A stretch of 64,000 nucleotides of DNA. Source: Ananas comosus. Its lineage: Eukaryota; Streptophyta; Magnoliopsida; Poales; Bromeliaceae. The notes below the pieces were generated by a model that did no database searches, had not been told where the DNA came from, and saw only the letters and a list, made by a program, of their open reading frames with translations. Where the stretch lies: contig NC_033639.1 in NCBI RefSeq assembly GCF_001540865.1, positions 10,714,432-10,778,431 on the forward strand. Reading direction: 5' to 3'. Below are positions 34,913 to 47,574 of the stretch, one piece after another. The translations under genes and the position numbers were made by a program. The first letter of the stretch is position 1. The number at the start of each line of letters is the position of its first letter.

Positions 34913-37418
34913 AGATGTGGTGATTCTGACAGCCAAAATTAATCATACCTGCTAATTAGGATCATTGGCTTGGTTATACAAAAGGCCCTTTTGGTAGAGT
35001 GTTAAGACTGCCTAAACTTTTTGTGGGTGGAAATCCATGCCCTATGCATGTAAAGGTAACTTGATCCGTCTCTTCGGGCCTTTTTAACAAATGCAAGAAA
35101 GAAAAATAAGCATGGTGAAAGGAGAGAGCAGAATTAATTAATGCTCTAGGAGAACTATTGCTGTCAAGGACCACAAACAGTAACCTGTGAGGACCAAAGG
35201 TGGGGGATACCCAATGCGAGCCCCTTGTTTGGCTGCCTTAAGCTAAGGCTTTTTTGGGTTGCACCTTTGCTTAAGAAGTGGGGATATGGCATTTTGATTA
35301 GTGAAAGAAGGGTGACTTGATCTATACCTTTCCAAAGGTTGGGTGGCTAAGTTGGAGCCCCACAAAGGCAAAATGGTTCACATATCAAACAAAACTGAAC
35401 AATGGATAAAATAGTCATGGGTCTCTCTTCCAAAACAAGAGAGGATAAGCTTTGGAGGGAGCAGACGTCAGAATGAATAAGCCTCATTAAGAATAACCAC
35501 TAGTGTACCGAAACTTCACAGACTCGAATAAATATGCCTTACATTCCCATACAGATAAGAAAAATTGGTCCTAGTTATAAGAAAGGTGCCCACAAAGCCA
35601 GATTTCTTAATACCAGGACCATCACTCTGAATGCTGCAGACCCTTCGGTATGTCAGTGTAGTCTCCCAAGCAAAACAGAAGAGTAAATAGTCAAGCATAG
35701 AACGACTGCAGTATCAAGTAACAAAAAATTCCAATTGTAAAAGGAAAAAAATTGTGCCATGCAATGGATTTATCAGCATAATTCTTTAATTTACAGACGC
35801 TGATGGAAAGAAAATGATGGGTTGCATGAAGGTCAATGTTGTTGATGGTTCTTCTTAGCAGTCATTTCCTGACTGTGATTTATATCTAGAATGAATTAGT
35901 AGGAAAGGAAGAGATTGATCAGCCATTATGCAAGTCACTGTATTGTGAAGAAAGGTGGTGGTGGTGGTTAATGCAAGTAACGACTAATGAGAACAAAGTA
36001 GGGAAGATGCTGTGTACTAAGTGAAAAGGAGGTGTAGCTACCTTAGCTTAGAAGAATACAGGAAAGATTACTTCATCGGTACCTTGCACAAATTAAAAGA
36101 CAGGATATGGGAAGATTTTGGTATCTAACTAGCCAATCTATAAGTGAACTGGAGGAAGATCTCAATTCTTTCTTGTACTTTGAGCAAGTTGCCTGGGGAA
36201 TAGTTATTATTACTACTGAAAAACACAAAAAAGATGGTTACAACACCCTGCAGATTTATCTATCCTCATTTATATCCATGAATCTTTATACAGACTCTCC
36301 AACATACATATACTCTTGCAAAATCTAATATGCCTTCAATTAGAGACCAACTGCCTCGGCAATTCAATGAATCTCACACCTAAAAGAGATAAGGATATTT
36401 CTGAAAAATTGCAGCATCTAAAGGCATAGAAGCAATTTCAAAGTTTCCTGGGTAAAATGTTCACATATGTATATAATTAGATGGTTTGCATAGAAAGAAA
36501 TGTAAAAGCTCCCCTGCCTACTCCAGAAAAATTAAAAATAGAGGGACAAATCTGTCAAGTGCCTCGAGTTTTTATTCTGTGGCTAGATTGGATAGTTGCA
36601 CATTAGTTACATCTGATTTTGTCATTTTTAATTGCTACATCTAGATAATCTCGAGCACTCAACACAGTTTTACAAGTGGAACTTTCATTGATTCTCTTTA
36701 AATATTAATACTCTCAGACCTTCTTGTGACATTTGGAACTACCAATACAACGCTTGACATCTCTATCTCAGACTTTCATGTGACATTCTTATTTCCTCAG
36801 ATAATTGGAAGCAATAATGTGCTCTGCGAGCACCCAGTAATTGGAAGCAACAATGTGCTCTGCGAGCACCCAGTAAGCTTTCTTATAAATAAGGCAGTAA
36901 AGTTGAACAGAAAAAATCCATCTTGTGGAACATTGTGCGCCATTGTTATTGGAACATAACAAGACAATACAGGAAACTTACCAGAAAAATAATATAAATT
37001 TGAGAAGCAGAGAAACATTATTGCTGATATACCAACCGCTTCGCACTGAAAAGCAGAGTTGGTGTTTGTTGATGTAATGAACATTAACACAAATGCTGAA
37101 ATTCCGAAGGGACCAGACACCAATGCCATGTTTGTCACAGTATGTTCTAGATTAATTATAGTAAGGAAACAAAGCAAAATTTCACAATTCAAATTATAAT
37201 TTTTATTCCTCATTGGTTTTCTGCAACAAACAACATAACAGCTATATGAGGATGGACAGAGTTTGCTCAAGTATCAAGCAATTAATCAACAAATATTAGA
37301 AAGAAAACATAGTTATATCAAAATTGGTGGTGAAACAAATTCGCAAACTTGCATAATTTGGCTAGGTGAAAATTTTGACAGAATTTACGTTTACAACAGG
37401 TAGTTGCAGAGTGCCCAA
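34913..37418. other. Intergenic DNA downstream of the NDB gene
   Basis: No complete gene is recognised. It contains a 36-bp exact-type duplication (36802-36837 and 36838-36873). The part nearest 37418 is the presumed NDB 3'UTR. The frames at 34974-35174 and 36797-37270 lack domains and splice context. Confidence 0.55.
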
Positions 37419-40400
37419 CTATATGCAACTCGAATCCCTCCCAAAAATGAATCTACGCATCCAATCAGATACCACCAAAGCCCTCGTACGCCAACTTACT
37501 TGTTTGCTGGACATTAAAAAAAATTTAAAAACGAAACTCTTAAGGGTGATGAGAGAAACTAAAATTGTAAATTATTAAACAGGGATAAATACATGGAGGG
37601 AATTGACATATGCACATATTAGGTAGGTGAAACCAAGGCAAATGATGCAAAGCTACACAAAATCAACAAAAAAAATGAAGGCGTTATTTAATAGGCAGAA
37701 AAGAGAAATGATATACCTTGCATACACAGAATACCAGAGCCACTGAGTGCTGTGGCCAATGGAGATCCAATCTCCTGGAAGCTGTGCTGCGGCTTGCTCT
37801 CCACCCAATGGGGCAAATTGACCAAAGTGCTTATATCTTGGATAATGAAACGCACAAACAAAAAATGTCAGTACAAAAAGTACAAAAATACTTACAAATT
37901 GGTGATCCATTCGATTCAGAAACTACAAGAACTCACATATTTATTTATATATCATGAAGCATAAATATTCCAGGTTGAACACAAAGAACATCAACTTAAC
38001 CTTGATAAAAGCATGAGACAATTTTCAAGATATGCCCCTGTTCTTATCGGTGTACTAGCAAAGCATAAGAGGAATTGGATATACTTGTAAAGGTCCTTCC
38101 ATATTATTCATAGATCTAATATAGTTGCAAGTCATTGTACAGCCTATCGGAGCATAGGAGCTAAGCGCGGTTCACTTTCCTGGTGATTGTATACTGCAGA
38201 TTGAGCCAATTCCAGCTTTCATCAAAGCTGGAATTTTGAAGGCTCAAAATAAGGACCAGCCTCCATTATTTAGCTCAACTGTATAAAGAGAACTAAGGCT
38301 TATGTATGATTCTATGAACAGGAGAAGGTCATAAATCATTAGTATTAACATGAGGAAAATTTTCATTTTTTATAATATGAGTTGGAATCAGAAAAAAGGG
38401 GATTCAGTATATAGGCATCACAGCATGGTCTAAAGTGAAAATTGAGTGACAAATGGCGCTAGTGACAAGGGATGTTAATAAACATACCTCTCCAATAAAT
38501 ATACCTCTTCATGTTCCATTTTAAATAGTAGGTTTAACCAAGGATTGTACATCAAAATGACAAAACTGTTTCCTAATTTGCTAGAGGTCGAATTTCCAAA
38601 TATTGTAATATCAATGTGTACAGAATAGATGGTCTAGATTGGAAATCACCATTATAATTACCAATATTGGCTGATTAAACACATATTGGAGGATTAAAAG
38701 AAAAAGATGATAAAAGAGCATGTACCGGAAGGGACGAAAGCGATGACGACCAGACTCCCTGATTCGGAGTGGACCTTCAGGATTCTCATCGCTGTACTTC
38801 ATTTTGTTAAAACAACGTGCAAGATAATTTCCTTGTTGTGCAGCAACCTATCCCGAATATCATAAAAGAATCAAAAAACACCACAAAATACATTAAAAAA
38901 AAAAATACACGTATAATAGTGGTAGTCCTATTTACCTGAGCAGTTGCAGGAAGATTTTTGACTTGTGAATCCACATTAGCGAGAGCTTTTTTGAACTCTT
39001 CTATGTTCAATTCTATAGATTCCTTTTGAATATCACCTTTAGCATCCTTTATCAAATCAGCAATGCCCCTCATTTGCTTACTTTTCAAATAGAGCTCCAC
39101 TTGTGGATATCTTATGCAAATATCTTCTAATATATCTTGGATTTCCTTCACAGTCAAGGTTCCAGAATTATCCTTGTCTGCAACCTTAAAAATCGCCGAT
39201 ATATCCTCCTGGAAGTGTACAAGCCTTAAGTAGAGCAATAGAATTTGGTTAACTTTTTACTAAGACTTGTCAGGATAGAATGCAAGGTTCATACCATTAC
39301 TTTTCGTTGAGTTATCGTAGCACAATCACCAATTGCATAGACATCCTCACATTCACGGACTCTCAGCCATTCGTCAGTTGCCAAAACACGCCGATTACCC
39401 TATGAAATTAGAGAGAGCATTTAGACCACGTACAGTATATACAATTTCCAGAAAAAAAGACAAGAAAGTCTAATTCATAGAAGGAATCGTAAGACAAAGT
39501 CTATTACCTGACCAATTTGTTTCATGAAGTTGAGGATAAAAGGACGAGTCCCAATACCAGTAGACCAGACAGCCATTCCATAAGGCACAGAAACCTCCCC
39601 AGCGGATGCATTTTGCATGGTGATCAGACTATCTGAAACCTTTACAACTTTATATCCTGTTTTCACTTCAATGCCATCTCTTTGAAACTTCTCTTCGGCG
39701 AATTTAGTTATCCTTTTATCGAACCTTTTGAATGCAGCGACAATAACAACATTCAAATATCAAAGGGCATAAAACACATAAGCTTTGTATAGAAGCTGCA
39801 ATGAACAATCAGAAAATTGCGCTGATTTCAAGGATAAATACCTTTTTCAACTAATCTATACAGCAGACTTGCGAGCTAGAGGTACTTGGAAAGGAGAGAC
39901 CTCTCCAACTGCTACCCATGTAAAAGCTTATGCAATTTTCATTTTTCACTGGATAACGTACTTTGAACAACTATTTTTCACTGGAGACTCTATTTTGATT
40001 TTCCAGACTTGGTTTGTTCAAAAGCCTACAATTCTCTTCCTAATCCTGACTATGCTTGTCTAAAATAGCTTTGTATCCAATCTCTTTCAAGTGCACATGT
40101 GACGCCCCACTTCACAGGGGGCCACCTATCCTAGAGCTACTCTAGTCCTAGCATATTTAACCCTCTTAACCTCTCGGCCTTAACCACCGTCCAATATGTT
40201 ATAGCCTAGTTAAAAGGTTTAGCCCTATTATACCTTATATGTAGGGCTAATTCAAAACCTAGGGGTGTCACATTCCTTCCCCCTCTTTAAGCGCTAGCGT
40301 CCTCGTCAGGCTCAAGCACACTCACAAGTAATAGGCAATGCGATTGGCTTTGATACCAACTATGACGCCCTACTTTCCGGAGGGTCACCCATCCTAGAAC

Positions 40401-43400
40401 TATTCTAATCCAAGCATGCTTAACCCTTTTAATCCCTTGAGTTTTACCACCGCCCAACATGTTATAGCTGGGTTAACAGGTTTAGCATTATTATCCAAAT
40501 CCTAGGGGTGTCACAGCATATCTCTAGAGTAAATATCTAGGATGGAGTTAAAACAATATAAATCCATTATGTGCATACTAACTCCTCAATGAATCAAACA
40601 AATGTTTACTACGTAGTTTTTGTCATCATGCATGTTTATCAGAGAAACATTAAAAAAATATGAAACATCATGTTGATCTATTAAAGTTCGCAACAAAAAT
40701 CCCAAAATAAAACAGAAAAGAATGGAAGAGCTCTGCAATAACATCCAACTTTCTTATGACTAGTAACAAAGCAGAAAGGCCTAAAAAGGTATTAATTCTC
40801 CCTTACATGGTCAAGATGTGTCCTCCGGCTTCAATTACTGATATCTTCACTAGGTCACGAATCGCAGGATACAACTTTGACAAATCTTCGGAAACAAAAT
40901 CGTGCAACTCTGCAGCAAATTCAACACCAGTAGGACCACCACCAACAACTACAAAATGGAGATTTCTCTTTTGCTCTTCTTCACTGAGGTATGGAAGGCT
41001 GGCCCTTTCGAAGCAGTCCATCACACTCCTCCGGATTTTTTGAGCATCCTCAATTTCCTGCACATGTATAATTACAGTACAACCAACCAAAAGAACTTAA
41101 ATTCATGACCATGAACCAAGATAGTCCCTTATTGTATGGAGAAATTGAACACTAGAAGCTGATTATTTATTATATGCCCAAAAGGGTCAAAGACTTAGAA
41201 CTTGAGAGTGGTGGGTAAATTGGTGCAGAGCCTTAACAGTCATTAACAATTAACTATTGATGGTTGATACCAACTCTACCTTAAAAAATCTATGAACAAT
41301 GTGAGATCAATGCATCCTTGCATCTTACTTCATTTTTATATAAAAAGTGCATGTGCTTGATTTACACCTCAATAACATAGCAAAGTTAGCGTCCATGCCA
41401 GTGAAGCAAGCAGATTTACATATTTTGTTGTGATGGATGTGTACCTTTAAGAAGTGGCAATGCTCCTCTACACCAGGGGTGTTAAACGTATTGGACCTAG
41501 CTCCAACTGCTATGACCAGGTAATCATAATCAACCACAAATTCACCAGTACCATCCAAATTTGTACCGATATCTGAATGGCAATGAATTTTCTTGTTTGT
41601 TGGATCGATCTTGAAGCACTCGGCTTCCCAGAATTTAATGTCTGCCCCTTTCTGCCAAAGCAAAATGAAGAACAAGCTGATGGCAAAGTTATGAACAGGA
41701 AAAGATAGCTCTACTTGTCCAAAAAGAATCATGCACATAGCTGCAAATAGATTGCACACATGAGTATAGGACTACTCGTCTGACAAGTTCTGTCTGCTTA
41801 TCATGTTTGTGCTGAAAAAGATTCAATAATCATTGCGAGGCACTTCTTCATAGTTAATTCTAAAAAACAGCGAAATACTATATTCATTACAAACTTCAGC
41901 AGCCCCTCAATCCGAGAAAAATATTATTAACCAAGATGTGAACTTTATTCTTATCTATGATTTTCAGATGCTGCCTGACCTGCATCGCATAGCGAAAGCC
42001 AATTTCTTCAAACTACTTGACAACAACAAGACAGTGGATTCACTCTTCTGATCTTCAACATTTAGCATCATCAAGATCTAAAATTGATAGATTGCAAATA
42101 CTTTCCAGGGGATCTTACATTGTTACAAAAATTGAAGTTCTCATTACCAAGCCAAAACAGGATGCTTGGCGTAAAAAAAAAGGGGAAATAGGTGTGGTCT
42201 TTTTGAAGCGGAAGTGATAGTAATAACCTTCACTTCCACTTCTCTATCTATATTATAACAGGAAACCACTTCTTCTTTCGCAACCACTTGTTTGCGGGAA
42301 AAGAGGGAAATAAGTGTATAAGATCAACTTTACCTACATTAAGACAAATAACTTGTAACTATGTAAAGGCCATTCATACCTTGTTCACTACTCTGCGAAT
42401 TGGCTCAACAATACTACGTGGTTCAACAGTCCCACATGTGACGCTTGGAAGCAAGGGGGTAAATGCGAAGTAGTTGCGAGGTGATATAATTTGAACGTCG
42501 TATAAGGAGCTATCAATATTTTTCAAGAAAGTTGTGCCGGCCCACCCAGTTCCAAGGACCACCACCTTCTTCTTGGGAGCATTTTGAGATGACTCGGCGT
42601 CAGACTTGGAGTCAGCATAAGCCACAAGACCTCCACTACTGCAGAATTAACAAAATGAAATTTGGATTCAGCGCGTATGGAAAATAAATGTTTCGAAAAA
42701 CTAGCAGAGGATGCATTTCGATGGTAATTACCAAAATGCATGAAAAGTCGCAACTTTTTACATTTGCAAGAGTTTTCCCCTTAAACACAAATATGCTAGA
42801 CATTAAAATTTTGGAAACTCACTCAAGTGGCAAAAGACCAACGACCTTGTTGATATCTGAGGTACTAAGTTTGAAACCTAACCTAGTTGCTTCACATTTT
42901 TTGCTACAAATAAAATAATGAACAACACGGTAGCACTTCTCTCTCTCAGGAAAAAAAAAAAATGCAAGCTCGGTTACTGCCGAAGAAGGTTCAAAAAAAT
43001 CGACAAGAACAACAGTAAAAGCAGCTAGAATTGTGCATCGACCATTAGAACAACAATAGATGGCAATAATTTTTAGACGGGAACTAATTTATCCTAGGGA
43101 ATCAACTATTCGCAGGTTACATCGAAAGTAAGCACGATCATATTGAGGGTAGATCTAAAAGAACAAAAAAAGGAAGAAAAAGGAGCAATCCAAAAGCAAA
43201 GCGAACCCACCACCGCACGTTCCAGTCCTATTGAAACAGAAAGGTAGATACTATACATGGGCGGATCTCGCAGTCCATGGCGTAAGCATAGAAGGAAGAA
43301 GATGAAATTAAGCAGAGAGAGAGAGACCTCGCGGCGAGGACGACGACGAGCTTGGAGAAGGTGGGGCGGTGGTTGAAGGCTCGAGAGGCGCCATCCAGGA

Positions 43401-43419
43401 AGAAAGCGGCGAATCTCAT
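37419..43419 (-). CDS. NDB: External alternative NAD(P)H:ubiquinone oxidoreductase (type II, NDB), mitochondrial, 577 aa
   Basis: Exons on the minus strand: 43419-43328, 42638-42380, 41651-41445, 41057-40807, 39724-39508, 39399-39295, 39208-38936, 38847-38726, 37836-37717, 37506-37419. All are GT-AG and the sum is 578 codons with stop. The N-terminus [19 protein letters not shown] looks like a mitochondrial presequence. The FAD-binding GxGxxG (VVLGTGWAG, ~57-65) and the NAD(P)H-binding [13 protein letters not shown] (~225-237) flank the two-dinucleotide-fold core. A canonical EF-hand [12 protein letters not shown] (~388-399) predicts Ca2+ control. The C-terminus has [11 protein letters not shown] and [10 protein letters not shown]. 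The enzyme passes electrons from cytosolic NAD(P)H to ubiquinone without proton pumping, on the outer face of the inner membrane. Intron 4 carries a TRIM. Confidence 0.95.
40098..40515 (-). mobile_element. TRIM (terminal-repeat retrotransposon in miniature), 418 bp
   Basis: Two direct repeats, 40098-40272 and 40361-40515, start TGTGACGCCCC (TATGACGCCC in the second) and end TAGGGGTGTCACA. The 88-bp interior has a PBS on the minus strand next to the right LTR (TGGTATCAAAGCC, 40358-40346) and a polypurine tract next to the left LTR (AAAGAGGGGGAAGGAA, 40288-40273). Flanks gcaca/gcata are a 4/5 match to a 5-bp TSD. It has no coding capacity, as TRIMs lack, and lies within NDB intron 4. Confidence 0.85.
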
Positions 43420-43610
43420 TTCTCCGGCGATCAGGGAAAAGCGAGAGAGAGAGAGAGAGAGAGGTGGACTAACTCTTCTGAGCTTTGGGAAGACAACTAA
43501 CGAAAAAGCAGGAGGACGCGAAGAGGGGACCGGCGTTGGTCTTGTGATCGCCTTCTTCCTCCTCCTGCTATTTCTACGTCGGGCACGTGGCTGACCTATC
43601 CGTTCATTAA
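43420..43610 (-). promoter_or_regulatory. NDB 5' leader with (GA)n tract
   Basis: A (CT)n tract on the minus strand (43443-43463) sits 24-44 bp upstream of the ATG. GC-rich DNA continues to about 43590 and then stops abruptly in an (AAT)n stretch (43617-43662). Confidence 0.5.
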
Positions 43611-44498
43611 TTTTTAAAATAATAATAATAAAATAATGATAATAATAATAATAATAATAATTACCCACCTACTCCTGCAAAATTATTTAATTTTTATATT
43701 CATTTTTTTTAAAAAAACGTAATAAAATTTTATTCTCCGAAACTTTTTTTTTCTTACATATATTTTTCTTGAAAGATAAAATTTTATTATCTCTCTCANA
43801 GATTACAAAAAAAAAAAAAAAGAGAAAAAGTTACTGACTATTTTTAGCACTAGACTAATGTAGTTTTATAACTTACATATTTTAGAAAATTATATTTGAA
43901 AGGCAAATTAGTGTTTTTTAGAGTTCATGGTTATTTTTTAATAGCAGACTAATAGAATTTAATTCTAAAAATAATTTTTTAAAAACTTTTTTTTTGATTA
44001 AATATAATTTTCTAATATAATTTTTTAAAAACTAAAATTGTAGAGAAATAGATCTAACCATTTACATTTTTACAAAATAAATATAAGAGAAGGATTTTTT
44101 CTTTGAGGAATATATGGGCAATATCTCAAAAAGCATTTAAAAGAGAACATGTTGGACATTTAAATTTTGGTTCTCAATTGTAAATTATCATTCACAATCT
44201 AGTATATAATTAACTTGTTTTAATTATCTATTTATCTGAAATTATGTTTTTTTACTGTTTTCTTATTTTCAGTCAACCAGTGTTTTGCTGTGCTGGCGCG
44301 TGTGTGTCCCGGAAGCAAAAGAAAACCTTCACTTCTCTCGCCATATTATGGTTGGAAAACGCATGCCCTTCCCATTTCCCATGAGAACAGATGGAGTTGG
44401 GGAGAAAAGATTCTCGCGCCCCACGTTCTTGGAACCTAGCCGTCACCGTCCTTTCTTCCGCGAATTAAGTGACAAATTAATCAATTGATGATCAATTG

Positions 44499-44542
<44 letters not shown>

Positions 44543-45558
44543 CATGACCCAACAACCGAGTTGGACGCCGACTTTGAAAACCGATTGGTCAAACAAGCCA
44601 GCCTGGTCAGCCGTGCAGCCCAGCTTCTCTAGAAGGAATCCAACAAGCTTGCACCCCACCCACAACCATACCTGGCCCATCCTGTTAATAATAAGAATGG
44701 GCCATCTTTTTAGACCGATCAGGCCCGTATTTATACCCCGAGACGAATGCTGCGTGTCGCCGGGCTTGGGCTCACATTGAGCTGAAAAAGAAACCTTCAC
44801 TTGCATTCGGAATGACTCAAAAGGAGCCTTCACCTGCATTCGTAATGACTCAAAAGTGTTGTGCGCTTTCATAAACAAGTTTGAGACTTCGTTTGGAATT
44901 ATAAAAAATAAAAAAAAATGTAAAGAAAAACTAGGATTGCAGGAGAATTGTATTATGATAAGAATGTGACATGAAAAAAATAAAATCATTTCTTTCCATC
45001 AGCTTAGCCACGTCATAACAAATCGATTATCATATACTTTTACACTCACCATTGTAGTCCCTCCAAAAAAAATAAAGAAAAAAAAAATATCCCTCCACAT
45101 TTTTGATCCGTTTTGCAGTAATAGAATAAGATGACCCTCTATAACCAACAGCTCTTAGTAGTTTACACGCAAAATTGGTCGACAAACACTAGTATTGTTT
45201 CCACTGCAAATGCTCCACATGACCACAAAATGTCGGAAACCTTTGAGAGTTGGATCAAGCATTAGATGAACGGAGAAGAGATCTTATAAAGTGAGAAAAG
45301 TCTGTTGCTCAACAAATGATGTGCTCCCTCAGAAAAAAAAAAAAAAAAAAAACCCTTAAAACAACAATAAAATAGCCTGTAAAATGTCAGCAACTATATA
45401 AATCAAGAAAATGGCTCCAAAAAGATAGCCTGAATGCTAAGCCAGCTTAGAAGAGCAGATAAAACCACCTCGATGCAACCATGCCAAATGATAAAAGGTG
45501 CCAATGGATCCCGTAATTCATAAAAACAATAGATTATGGACTTCCACTTACACAAGAA
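43611..45558. other. Intergenic DNA with microsatellites and a short tandem duplication
   Basis: It holds (AAT)n at 43617-43662, an N at 43799, a (GA)n tract at 44502-44538, a two-unit ~33-bp duplication at 44791-44858 and a MITE-like start at 44886. No convincing gene is present. Confidence 0.55.
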
Positions 45559-46450
45559 TATTTTTTTTTTTTTTTTTTGAGAAATAGATAGCAAGCTACC
45601 TGCTTCATTCATTAAGTAAAATGAATTAGACATACATGATGGAAGCAACTGGGGCCTCCTGACCGAGCCGACAAAACATAAAGGCAGGAAATGTGGAAAA
45701 CAAGCCCGTGCAACGGGAAGCGTAAAAACAAACAAAACAAATCAGAACTAAAACAAAACAGGGGAAACGAGAAAAACAAGGATAACAGGCGTAGTAAAAG
45801 AGAGTAAAGTGAGTAAAGATATAGCTTAGATACCCATAGCGTCAGTCCAGTCTTTGATGAGAGCGCCAACTCGTTCCAGAGCCCGGGAGGCGTCGGGAGA
45901 CCCCTCCCCAAAGATGATCCTGTTTCGCTCCGTCCAAATGACCCACCAAATTGCCGCTATCTGTGTTAGACTGTTCGATCTCGCTCGGGTGTTTATGTTA
46001 TCAGAGACCTGAATCCATATCCGCCGAACATCCCCCGCGTCGAAAACGGCCGCCCCAGTAACTCCCATTTCAAGACGAAGATATTTAACAAAGATACATT
46101 CGCCGAATAGGTGGTCGCAGGTTTCTGGGAATGACCCACACAACATACAATGCATGTCCACCGAACTCCCCCGACGAATCAATCTGTCCGCTGTAAGTAG
46201 TCTCTTGCGCAGTAGAATCCAAATGAAAATCTTTTGCTTGAGCGGGAGTTTTAACCCCCAGAGATGATCATACAGTGGATCAATCTGACCAGCATCAGTG
46301 ACGAAGTCGTAAAGGGATTTCACAGTAAAATTTTGATTGGCGGTCCATCGCCACTTTAGTATATCTTTAATGCCCGAGGGGCTATTACAAGATAGTTGTA
46401 CATACAAAGATTGGTCTTATTTGGTACATGAGAGACACTCCGGAACCAGG
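45559..46450 (-). mobile_element. 5'-truncated LINE (non-LTR retrotransposon)
   Basis: On the minus strand the reverse-transcriptase zinc-binding ORF end (46407-45826) is followed by a ~250-bp 3'UTR ending TAGCTTGCTATCTATTTCTC and a poly-A tail (seen as poly-T at 45560-45577). ORF end, 3'UTR and poly-A in this order define a LINE insertion truncated at its 5' end. The 5' limit is approximate. Confidence 0.85.
45826..46407 (-). pseudogene. LINE reverse-transcriptase C-terminal fragment (zf-RVT)
   Basis: A 193-codon open piece has DILKWRWTANQNFTVKSLYD, WGLKLPLKQKIFIWILLRKR, and the zinc-binding cluster CMLCGSFPETCDHLFGEC. This is the zf-RVT domain at the C-terminus of plant LINE pol proteins. 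It then has IWWVIWTERNRIIFGE and a normal stop. The RT catalytic part is absent, so it is a remnant and not a gene. Confidence 0.92.
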
Positions 46451-47005
46451 AATATTGTTGCACCTATTTTGAGTTCTGACAATTTCTAGCTGCATTTAAA
46501 TGAAAATCAGAGGTGACCCGCAGATGTACATAAAACAGTATCTCTCCACATCTATCAATCAGAAGTTGGTTGGAAGAACTTTTAAACTCAGGTTTCAGTC
46601 CTTCGCTGCACTTTCCAACAAAGAAATTCACTCTACAACAAAAGAACGACTATGATTCCACTAACTGAATAATGTAAATTCACAACAAGAAAAACAGAAC
46701 ATGCACTTAAAAGTTAAAGAGAGAAATAATCTTGTGCTGTTATTTAACTCCAATCTCATCTAACAGGAGACGAAGCTGATGACAACACCCAATTTCTGAG
46801 CTTTTCAGCCTCCATCCTAGTCGCACATATTCAGGAGGAGGATAGTTAAGCTCAGATCACGTTAATCATTACTCCAAGGCATACAACGCCCAAAAAAAAA
46901 AAAAAAAAAAAGGCCAAATGATCAATACAAAGCAATCCTTTCCATTTACGAAGCCAAATAATAGGCTAAATTAAAATAAAAGAACACTAAGTGCCATCAC
47001 ATATA
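46451..47005 (-). other. Putative 3' part of the snoRNA host transcript
   Basis: No protein gene is recognised; a short minus-strand frame beginning MEAEKLRNWVLS near 46832 is only 18 codons. A poly-A/T stretch lies at 46892-46911. By position it would be the last exon or the downstream flank of the RNA cluster. Confidence 0.3.
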
Positions 47006-47126
47006 AATGCCTCAGAAGTATCTGTTGATGTCATATAAAGTGCTGCTTCCACAAGTAGGTTCTCCCTGCAAACAGGGACTTGGTTCCACAGCACATCCAT
47101 TTTGCAGACAAATCATCATCAGCGAT
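47006..47126 (-). ncRNA. Box C/D snoRNA-like RNA, paralogue 1
   Basis: On the minus strand a box C ATGATGA (47119-47113) and a box D CTGA (47015-47012) are 108 nt apart end to end. Between them GTGCTG pairs with CAGCAC, and AGTCCCTG-TTTG-CAGGGA forms the apical hairpin, followed by the conserved GAACCTACTTG. It is the most diverged of three copies. A 2'-O-methylation or rRNA-processing role would be usual for the class, but I cannot assign a target. Confidence 0.75.
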
Positions 47127-47574
47127 TGGGCACATCGCTAGACCTTAGATCTATACATCCATGCACCCAGCATCCATTGCTCACTAATCCCAACTCATAT
47201 TTGAATTTAAAGTTAGAAGATTGATGGACCAACCAATGAAAATGCAGCACACGACGTATTGTTACACCTTTTGGGCAACAAACTTAAATACTTTTAAGAG
47301 CCTGAGGTGCGGATCATCCAACTAAAAAGTGCAAGGGCTAAAAAAGAAACATAAAATATAGGGACTAAACGAACAATACAGCCAATGAGGCAGTGATATT
47401 GACAGGGCAATAACTTGTTTTACAGAGACACTGATCAGACACATTAAACATGTACTCTCCACAGAAAAACCGCTCTTCCAATACCGGTACACAACGCAAT
47501 TGCACACTAATTGCGTATAAAATGACACAATATTAAATAAAAACTGTCAAATAGTACAGCTTGGCAAACCATCC

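Noticed and set aside
35200..35280. Possible microRNA hairpin around ggctgccttaagctaaggct
   Set aside because: The stem is short and matches no plant microRNA that I know.
36797..37270. 157-codon minus-strand frame downstream of NDB
   Set aside because: It reads through the 36-bp duplication and likely 3'UTR; the true NDB C-terminus ends at 37419.
40344..40360. tRNA-like ttggctttgataccaac
   Set aside because: It is the primer-binding site of the TRIM, not part of a tRNA gene; no cloverleaf can be formed.
44285..44488. 67-codon plus-strand frame
   Set aside because: No domain, splice or leader context; adjacent to a (GA)n tract.
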